Part shown: in pieces, positions 57,361-64,000 of the stretch
Layout of the letters: the number at the start of each line of letters is the position of its first letter
Position numbering within the stretch: position 1 is the stretch's first letter
DNA from: Gulosibacter sp. 10
GTDB taxonomy: Bacteria; Actinomycetota; Actinomycetes; Actinomycetales; Microbacteriaceae
Assembly: GCF_900163695.1 (NCBI RefSeq)
Contig: NZ_FUIC01000022.1
Span: forward strand, 1-64,000
Direction: 5' to 3'
DNA length: 64,000 bases
Made by a program: the position numbers and the translations under genes
Notes under the pieces: generated by a model
Told to the model about the DNA's origin: nothing
The model's database searches: none
Seen by the model: the letters and a program-made list of their open reading frames with translations, nothing else

Positions 57361-57610
57361 ACTCCAGCTACCCGGGTGAGCCATTTGGTCGAGTGTCATG
57401 TACATTGCGCGGCCGGAGAACCTGCGCCGCGAGGGTCCGAGGAATTGGGAGAGATCGAGCGAAGCCCTAGCGGGCGGCAGCCCGCCGTCGAAACAGCAGT
57501 GTGTGTTCTGAAACCGTAGGGTAATCCAGGCATACACGGAGAAGGTGGTTGCAGTATCTCAACCTGTTGAGCAAGAGCTACGGACTGCTCCGTCATCGGT
57601 ACCGACTGTC

Positions 57611-57624
57611 GTTTCACGTGAAAC
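57611..57624. promoter_or_regulatory. parS site 4 (perfect)
   Basis: GTTTCACGTGAAAC. Confidence 0.95.
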
Positions 57625-58268
57625 GGCATAGGTGCGCACGAAAGATGTGAAGTCTGAACGCCGCTCGGGCCACACGACACCGCCGACGATGAACCGAACG
57701 AATCAATCGAACAGCCAAAGCGTCTGCGAGTGAACCCATGATGGCTCCATGGCCGTTGGACAGGAGACAGTCACCCAACGCGGTTGGGCTCGTGAACGTT
57801 CTACGCATTGCGGTGGGTATGCTCGGCGCCCGGTATAAGGGTATCGAAGACGGATCAGCAGGTCTCTCGGATCGTGACTCCCGTGGAGTGGCGCAAACGA
57901 ACAGAGAACCGACTTGCTCGTGCTCCACGGCTCCGGCAAGGCACGAGGCATCACTCCTTGACGCGATACGGCCACGATGACCTTTGTCGCGAATACTCGA
58001 TGAATCCTCACGTCATGCGAAGCCGTACGCGGCCGTATGTTGCCGGTTCTTTTCAACGAACGAAAATCCGCATGCCGAGACGAGGCGCTCTATGCGGTGG
58101 AAGATGTGTACGGTTCTCGTCGGGGACGGTGAACCCGGAGGGCGGAACTCATCTGCAGGAATGGTGACGGAAGGAGGGCCTGATGATTCGGGAACATTCC
58201 AGCTTCGACTTCATCTCAATCAAGCAGTGCCGAGCCAGAATCGAGAGAGATGGACCGTTGATGAATCG

Positions 58269-58282
58269 GTTTCACGTGAAAC
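58269..58282. promoter_or_regulatory. parS site 5 (perfect)
   Basis: GTTTCACGTGAAAC with GG...CC edges. Confidence 0.95.
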
Positions 58283-58523
58283 CTCTCGCTCGTTTCGAGG
58301 GGATCTGAGCGGCATCCGCGTGGATGAGGGCGCGCGGAGACGGCCCTTCTGTATGGATCTTCAGTCGTGGGCCCTCACTCGACGGAGCACTGTATGGGAT
58401 CAACGGCATGTGAAATCGACCATGAAACCCGAATACATCGAAGCTTCTTCGAGGGTGACTCTCCGCCAGGTCCCCTACCAACGGCGAGGTGTAGGAACGA
58501 AGCGACCACGGTCAGAGGATGGT

Positions 58524-58537
58524 GTTTCACGTGGAAC
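58524..58537. promoter_or_regulatory. parS site 6 (one change)
   Basis: GTTTCACGTGGAAC, flanked TG...A as in the consensus. Confidence 0.88.
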
Positions 58538-58936
58538 ATCCCGCCTGCGAATGTTCGATTGAAGAACTGTATTCGAGCACTACATCTGGCGCTCCCCGAA
58601 TGCCTGTCTAGTGCCCCTTGGCGCCGCCCGTAGCGTGGAGTTTGCGAACTTTCCCGAAGCGAATCAGGTTCCGTCGTGCCAAGACAATCGAGTATGGAGC
58701 AGGCCGGCACAGTGGACAGCGGGGAGCCGATCTCCGAATGGTGGCGCTCGCAGCCCGTTTGGGTGGGAAGAATGTTCACGTGTCGCTAGAGAGGCACGAC
58801 ACAAGGTCGATCCAGGGCAGCCGCTGCGGAGCACGCGTGGACGACTGTACTTCTCGCCGATTCTCGTCGTCTGACAGGGGTCAAAGCAGTAATGCTTCCG
58901 TGATTTCGTTCATTATGAGGCGATGACCGTTGGTCT

Positions 58937-58950
58937 GTTCCACGTGAAAC
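58937..58950. promoter_or_regulatory. parS site 7 (one change)
   Basis: GTTCCACGTGAAAC, the same variant as sites 3 and 6 read on the other strand. Confidence 0.88.
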
Positions 58951-59375
58951 GGGACGGAGACAGACGTGAGTTCGGGCGACCAGCCTCAGTCGGATGGGTC
59001 GAGAGAACGAATCAGAACGACAGTGACAGAGACAAGACGGTGGGAGGAATCGCTCCGACTCAACGCATGTCGTTGGTCGAGTACACCAGCCCGGGTTACC
59101 AGTGCTCAAACTGCGCGTGAGGTAAGGAATCCGCTCCGTCCGCAGACCGGACGAGTGTCGTGTTGGGGGCTCGTTTTGTGGATGTCGCAACGAGTTGCTC
59201 GGAACTGATTGACTATCCCCATGGCTTACTGGAGTGACGTGGTCGCCTCAGCCACGAATACGACCAACGAGATGCGTAAGCAGGAGCCAGGGTCTGTGGC
59301 TGATTAAGTTCAGTGGTACGAGCTCCCGGGCCAGTGGTGTGCCCAGCGACGAGCGCGCGTCGGTATCAGAGTGAC

Positions 59376-59389
59376 GTTTCACGTGAAAC
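59376..59389. promoter_or_regulatory. parS site 8 (perfect)
   Basis: GTTTCACGTGAAAC. Confidence 0.95.
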
Positions 59390-59805
59390 GGGGTGTTTGA
59401 GTTCGAGCGTCCACCTCGGAAGCCTGACAAGAACGGTCCGGGCGTTGAAATTCTCCGATCAGGGGCGGTACCGGGTCGGATTTCCCGCGTACGAGGTTCA
59501 TTGAGGCGAGGCACTCATCCATGTTGGGGCGATCGCGAGTGCTCCGAATCAAGCTACATCGGTACTCAACGAGGTGTGAACTGAAGCCACCTGGTGTCGG
59601 GCCTATGCATTCAGACGATGGGTTGTACCGCTTGCCGAACCGGGACAACCAATGATCCAGGTCCCTTCAGTCACACGAGGCAGAGAGAGGCCTATGGAGG
59701 CGGTACTCCTACCTGTCCTGAACCGGTCACGGTCGTACAGTCTTCGACGGCCTGCTCCGGAGGGCTGAGAGGAATGCGCAGGCCGTGAACGGGCATTGTG
59801 GGTAG

Positions 59806-59819
59806 GTTTCACGTGGAAC
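59806..59819. promoter_or_regulatory. parS site 9 (one change)
   Basis: GTTTCACGTGGAAC. Confidence 0.88.
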
Positions 59820-60392
59820 GTCATGAGGCCGACTCGCTCCCCAACAGCGAATATGAGCAACAGTTGCGGGCACAAGATGCGCCGGCCACCCGGTACCGGC
59901 AGTGCTGGGAAAGAAGCCGATCCTTCAGGGGCTCGTCCTCGGGAACACAACTGGTCGATTGGAGGAGGGGCCGGGGTGATCAGCCATGCTTCTGGGTTCA
60001 CGTGTGGGTGCTCTCGGTAGGTGGAGTCGAGAGACTATGCCCGATGCGTAGCCCGGAGTAGTACTGGCCCGGAGTAGTGCTTGGTTGAGATCGGTCTTGC
60101 CAATGACAAGCAATTGACCCCACTGATCCGCAGGTGTCAGGAACCGCTCCACTGCGGCAATCTCATCGCAGTCGCGGGCAGAGCCGTAGTCGTAACAGCA
60201 CCCACGCCCGGAACAAGACCCGACATCGGGTCGGCGTTCGGGGACGAGATGACTTTTGGTTGCCTAGCGGGACCCGGTGGCTGCTGTCCTCCCGCTAGGA
60301 GGTGGTGCTCTCTCGTAGAGGTACGCACTTGTGGCACGGCAGGCGGAAGGTTGTGCGTCAAGACGTCGAGTAGGACTACCGAGCAGCGGTGT

Positions 60393-60406
60393 GTTTCACG
60401 TGAAAC
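60393..60406. promoter_or_regulatory. parS site 10 (perfect)
   Basis: GTTTCACGTGAAAC with TG...C edges. The gap to site 11 (811 bases) is the longest and contains a half site CACGTGAAAC near 60608. Confidence 0.95.
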
Positions 60407-61203
60407 CACTTCGCCTACACAGAGCGGAGCGGGACAGACCGCAACCGAACGAGGTAGTTCATTGACTGCCCACCAGTGCAGGTTCCCGGAACTAGTAGTC
60501 GGCAGCCCCCAAGGGGCCGAAGCTTCGGCAGAAACCTCCTGGACGAGGTGGGCATTGACCTGTTGTGAACGCTGGATAGTGGTCTGCATGTCGTCAGTCC
60601 CTGTGCGCACGTGAAACCCCTCCTTGGCCTGACAGAGACGCCAAGAGGCCGGTTTGGGCAGGAACAATCGGAAGTCCCATAGACGAAGCATCTTCCGCTT
60701 TCTCCGTCTACCTAGCTCGGTTCACTGCGAAGTACCACACATGCCGACGCGACTGCGCACGGCCGGCGGTCGCGTGCGTGCCCTGCTGTTGGCTTCGGGT
60801 ACGACATGTGCTCCCGGAAGCGTCATCATCAGGGGCCGAACGAGTTCCCCGGGAGGCTTCACGAGTTGGAAGAGCGGGAGGGTTGCTCGGATATCGGCGA
60901 AGCAGGACAGGCTTGCCTGGAGGCGGTCAGCCACTTCCACTTCGACGATGTTTCGGAGGTGTGCGTTCTCGAGGCCTGCACTTCTCGCCAGCATCTCAAT
61001 CGGGACACGCTCAATCGACAAGTCGAGCACGCACTTTGCTCACCGTTCCTGAAATGGACTCGAGGTGAGCGGGCCTGGTGACGTTCAGCAGCCGGGGAGG
61101 CATATGTCTGGTTGACATTGAGAAGGCGCGGATGGCGTCATGGGCCCGCAGAAGCGTGACTGGAGGTGGTCACTGACGGTGTCGCGTTCTGCGGACGAGG
61201 GGT

Positions 61204-61217
61204 GTTTCACGTGAAAC
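61204..61217. promoter_or_regulatory. parS site 11 (perfect)
   Basis: GTTTCACGTGAAAC. Confidence 0.95.
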
Positions 61218-61480
61218 CGATGACGACCACGGGAGGCATTGGCAATGTCCCTGTTCACGTCAGGACTTGCTGTGGGAGATACGTAGAGCGAGGCTAGATC
61301 TGGTCGTACGACTGGCACTGGGCTGGGTAAGCGGAGGCGCTCAGACGCTCGGGCGGGTGTCGGAAGCCGGTTAGTGACGCTGAGTTTTGGTTGTCTGTGG
61401 CGCTCCCATTACGAATGGAACGAGTTCGTTTCGTCAGGTTCCACGCATTCCGAGACAACACGCTGCTGGCACCTTGCGGC

Positions 61481-61535
<55 letters not shown>

Positions 61536-61706
61536 CGGGTCGCCTCACCATTCGGTTTTACCCAACAGATTGCGGGAGTGACACGGGGGTCGCGAACGGC
61601 CGGTTGCGAACGGGGACTCGTATGACCTGCGCCGTGGTCCGTTCTGTGATTTGAAGGATTCACGAAGACCAACGGTACGGCTCTCACGAGAATCGAGGTA
61701 TGAGCA

Positions 61707-61720
61707 GTTTCACGTGAAAC
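61707..61720. promoter_or_regulatory. parS site 12 (perfect)
   Basis: GTTTCACGTGAAAC. Confidence 0.95.
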
Positions 61721-62111
61721 GGATAGTTGAGACCGAGGGGTTCTCCCGAGGACCTCGACGGAGCACCGGAACGAACGTCCGAACCTCATCCACGAACCAA
61801 CCAGCACGATGATGAGTCGGCCATCGCTTATGCAGCGAGTTGGCGTTCGCATGATCATGATCGTCTCTCGCATCACCGTCGGCTCGGCCGCTCGACTCTG
61901 CAGCAAGCGATGGATGGCCGATGACTGTTCGCCTCGGTACGCGCAACCCTATCGGTGCAGCAAGACGGTCAGCGAGCACAACCGCGCCCTCCCTCCACGA
62001 TCGTGTCTTCCCATCTTTGGTTCGGTGGAACGCCACGAACATTATTCTCCCGCTATCAACAGTCAGGCACAGCGACGAAGACCTTGGGAACGGGCACTGC
62101 CGGCGGTTACC

Positions 62112-62125
62112 GTTCCACGTGAAAC
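62112..62125. promoter_or_regulatory. parS site 13 (one change)
   Basis: GTTCCACGTGAAAC. Confidence 0.88.
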
Positions 62126-62185
62126 GCTCTCTGAGCCTCCGCGAGCCGGGTCGACGGTACTGTCGTAATGGCACGGAACCCTCAT

Positions 62186-62199
62186 GTTCCACGTGAAAC
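62186..62199. promoter_or_regulatory. parS site 14 (one change), parA-proximal
   Basis: GTTCCACGTGAAAC, only 74 bases from site 13 and 114 bases before the parA start, so ParB bound here could also affect parAB transcription. Confidence 0.88.
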
Positions 62200-62312
62200 G
62201 GAGTTATGCACATGGCCGCGAGTCACTTCGTTTTCCCTGCCTTGTCGACCAAGATGGAGGTCTCGGATCGAAATCGACACCGACCACGGTTCGGGAGAAA
62301 GGTGCTGCCAGC

Positions 62313-63212
62313 ATGAGCGATGTCTTCGACTCGCCGATCGCCCGACAGATCGCTGAACTCAACGCCAAGAAGAAGACCCTGAAGAAGAAAAGTGCGCCTC
62401 GACCTGGGAAAACTCGTGTCCTGGCAGTTTCGAACCAGAAGGGCGGCGTGGGGAAGACCACGACCACGGTGAACCTGGCTGCTGCGCTGGCAACGTTCGG
62501 ACTTCGAGTGCTGGTCATCGATCTCGACCCGCAGGGCAACGCCTCCACGGCGCTCAACATCGATCATCGCGGTGACGCGATCGGCTCCTACGAAGTGCTG
62601 CTGGAGGACATCCCCCTCTCCGAGGTCATCCAGCCATGCACCGAGGTCCCCAACCTCTTCTGCAGCCCGGCCACGCTCAATCTCGCGGGCACTGATGTGG
62701 AGCTCGTTCCGCTCGAGAACCGCGAAACGCGGCTTCGCAGCGCGCTCGAATCCTTCCTCGACGAGCAGGAGACTGCGGGCAAGCGATTCGACTACATCTT
62801 CATCGATTGCCCTCCTGCGCTCGGCCTGCTCACGGTCAACGCACTCGTCGCGGCGACCGAAGTGCTCATCCCCATCCAGAGCGAGTACTACGCCCTCGAG
62901 GGCATCACGCAGCTCCGCGACACGATCGAGCAGATGCGCGGTTACCTGAACCCGGACCTCGTCGTGAGCACGATCCTGCTCACCATGTACGACAGGCGCA
63001 CGAACCTCTCGCGCGAAGTCGCCGAATCCGTCCGCGAGTTCTTCCCCAAGGAAACCCTCGACACCGAGATCCCCCGATCGGTTCGCGTGTCGGAGGCCCC
63101 GAGCTTCAGCCAAACCGTCATCTCCTACGACCCGGAGGGTGTCGGCGCGGTCGCCTACAAGGAAGCAGCATTGGAAATCGCACAACGAGGAGCAGCCAAG
63201 AATGGCCACTAA
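62313..63212 (+). CDS. parA: Chromosome-partitioning ATPase ParA (Soj)
   Basis: 299 aa from ATG 62313 (MSDVFDSPIA), supported by an AAAGG about ten bases upstream. Deviant Walker A KGGVGKTT (43-50), switch I/II strings DLDPQGNAST and FIDCPPALGLL, and late motif SREVAESVREFF. A Lys-rich N-terminal stretch (NAKKKTLKKK) can bind DNA. It binds nucleoid DNA with ATP and is released by ParB, pulling origins apart. A longer frame beginning MFHVKR merely translates a parS site. Confidence 0.97.
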   Translation: MSDVFDSPIARQIAELNAKKKTLKKKSAPRPGKTRVLAVSNQKGGVGKTTTTVNLAAALATFGLRVLVIDLDPQGNASTALNIDHRGDAIGSYEVLLEDIPLSEVIQPCTEVPNLFCSPATLNLAGTDVELVPLENRETRLRSALESFLDEQETAGKRFDYIFIDCPPALGLLTVNALVAATEVLIPIQSEYYALEGITQLRDTIEQMRGYLNPDLVVSTILLTMYDRRTNLSREVAESVREFFPKETLDTEIPRSVRVSEAPSFSQTVISYDPEGVGAVAYKEAALEIAQRGAAKNGH

Positions 63213-64000
63213 GAAACGCTCGGGATTGGGCCGAGGTCTCAGCGCGCTCATCCCGCAAGGGCCTGCCACAACGGACCGAGCAGTCGACGTCTTCTTCGAC
63301 GGGTCCGCACCGACCGGTCGTCACGCCGAATCGGCAAAGACCGATCCAGAAACGCAGATCGCTGAAACGGATCCTGCCGAGTCGAATCTCGAGCCGACCG
63401 GAAGTACTCCGAAGTCATCGAAATCCGCACCGAAGAGTCAATCGAACAAAAATACGAAAACAAAGCGTGCGGTGAAGCCGGCCTCCAAACCTGAGGAGGA
63501 CGAGGCGCAAGCGGCATCCGAGGCGGAGACGAGCACGACCGCTCCGGATGCTGCTGCATCGGAAGACGCGGTGGAAGACGCCGAGGTCCGAGTCGACGCG
63601 CACACCGGTGAAATCGTGGAGTCCGTCGACGACGAGGCGGATGCGGTCGAGAACGACCTGCTCCCCATCCCGGGCGCGCAGCTCGCCACGCTCGACCCGT
63701 ATCGGGTCGTGCCGAACGCGCGCCAGCCGCGCACCGAGTTCGACCAGGAATCGCTCGACGAGCTCATCACCTCCGTGCGAGAGTTCGGCGTCTTCCAGCC
63801 GATCGTGGTCCGTCCCTTGCAGGAAGGCGATCCGCGCACCGGCGAGGGCGACTACGAGCTCATCATGGGCGAGCGCCGTCTGCGCGCGACGAAGGCGGCT
63901 GGGCGCGACAGCATCCCGGCCATCATCCGCCACACCGACGACGAGGACATGCTCCGCGATGCGCTCCTCGAGAACCTGCACCGCGCCGAGCTCAACCCGC
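63202..64000 (+). CDS. parB: Chromosome-partitioning protein ParB, N-terminal part
   Basis: Runs off the window after 266 codons. Start ATG 63202 overlaps parA by 11 bases, with GAGGAG nine bases upstream. N-terminus KKRSGLGRGLSALIP is the ParA-stimulating peptide. A disordered Ser/Lys/Ala/Glu-rich linker of about 130 residues follows, longer than usual, before the CTPase/N-terminal domain (PNARQPRTEFDQESLDELITSVREFGVFQPIVVR, GERRLRATKAAG). Ends within the start of ENLHRAELNP. Binds the parS array next door. Confidence 0.97.
   Translation, partial: MATKKRSGLGRGLSALIPQGPATTDRAVDVFFDGSAPTGRHAESAKTDPETQIAETDPAESNLEPTGSTPKSSKSAPKSQSNKNTKTKRAVKPASKPEEDEAQAASEAETSTTAPDAAASEDAVEDAEVRVDAHTGEIVESVDDEADAVENDLLPIPGAQLATLDPYRVVPNARQPRTEFDQESLDELITSVREFGVFQPIVVRPLQEGDPRTGEGDYELIMGERRLRATKAAGRDSIPAIIRHTDDEDMLRDALLENLHRAELNP

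Noticed and set aside
57984-58562. 192-codon frame in the parS region
   Set aside because: No ribosome site, no codon bias, translates parS sites as VSRET, and no family resemblance; other frames in the region are alike.
60604-60617. Extra parS site
   Set aside because: Only the right arm CACGTGAAAC matches; the left arm has four mismatches. Strings near 58772 and 59996 (TTCACGTG only) are weaker still.
62184-62312. Longer ParA starting MFHVKR
   Set aside because: The added 43 residues translate a parS site and spacer DNA; the conserved protein begins after the better-placed ATG at 62313.

Overview
The window is high-GC actinobacterial chromosome around the replication origin. Gene content (FHA–PstP–RodA–PbpA–PknA–PknB cluster, DUF3566 next to gyrA, CrgA, class E sortase, MetNIQ, a complete mevalonate pathway) and gene style point to Actinomycetota, most likely Microbacteriaceae. 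The genus cannot be fixed from the sequence alone.

Layout. 1–8.3 kb: a cell-envelope growth and Ser/Thr signalling operon on the plus strand (FHA protein, PP2C phosphatase, RodA/FtsW, class B PBP and two PASTA kinases), closed by a strong terminator. 8.4–12.6 kb: a small membrane protein with a class E sortase, CrgA with a very long charged N-terminus, rhomboid protease, cyclophilin and a coiled membrane-anchored protein. 12.6–40 kb: a more variable region with Nudix hydrolase, MetQ–MetN–MetI methionine importer, short-chain dehydrogenases, a six-gene translationally coupled mevalonate operon (mvk-mvaD-pmk-idi2-hmgR-hmgS), a WYL-less AbiEi/DUF559-type protein, an MFS pump with a DUF1684 enzyme, an HSP90-like ATPase with a large helical partner, a MarR–SDR pair and several unknown membrane proteins. 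The gaps here are full of tandem repeats and at least three families of 50–75 bp palindromic elements. 40.5–52 kb: the conserved origin block on the minus strand: dnaA, oriC, dnaN, recF, DUF721, gyrB, gyrA, DUF3566, tRNA-Ile and tRNA-Ala. 52–55.3 kb: rpmH-rnpA-yidD-yidC-khpB(jag)-rsmG on the plus strand. 62.3–64 kb: parA and the start of parB.

The most unusual part is 55.3–62.3 kb. In the canonical order rsmG is followed almost directly by parA. Here they are separated by about 7 kb with no credible gene. It starts with a broken 3' fragment of a thiolase gene and then runs for about 6.5 kb of visibly lower-GC DNA carrying 14 parS sites (8 perfect palindromes GTTTCACGTGAAAC and 6 carrying the same single change), spaced mostly 250–800 bp apart. 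I read this as a dedicated, gene-free centromere next to the genes for its own ParA/ParB.

How the parts work together: origin firing (DnaA, DnaN, gyrase, oriC) and origin segregation (ParAB with the parS array) sit within 13 kb. Envelope synthesis and its PASTA-kinase control are at the other end, as in other actinobacteria. Isoprenoid supply for peptidoglycan lipid carriers comes from the mevalonate operon between them, while a thiolase, the enzyme of the first step of that pathway, survives here only as a relic.
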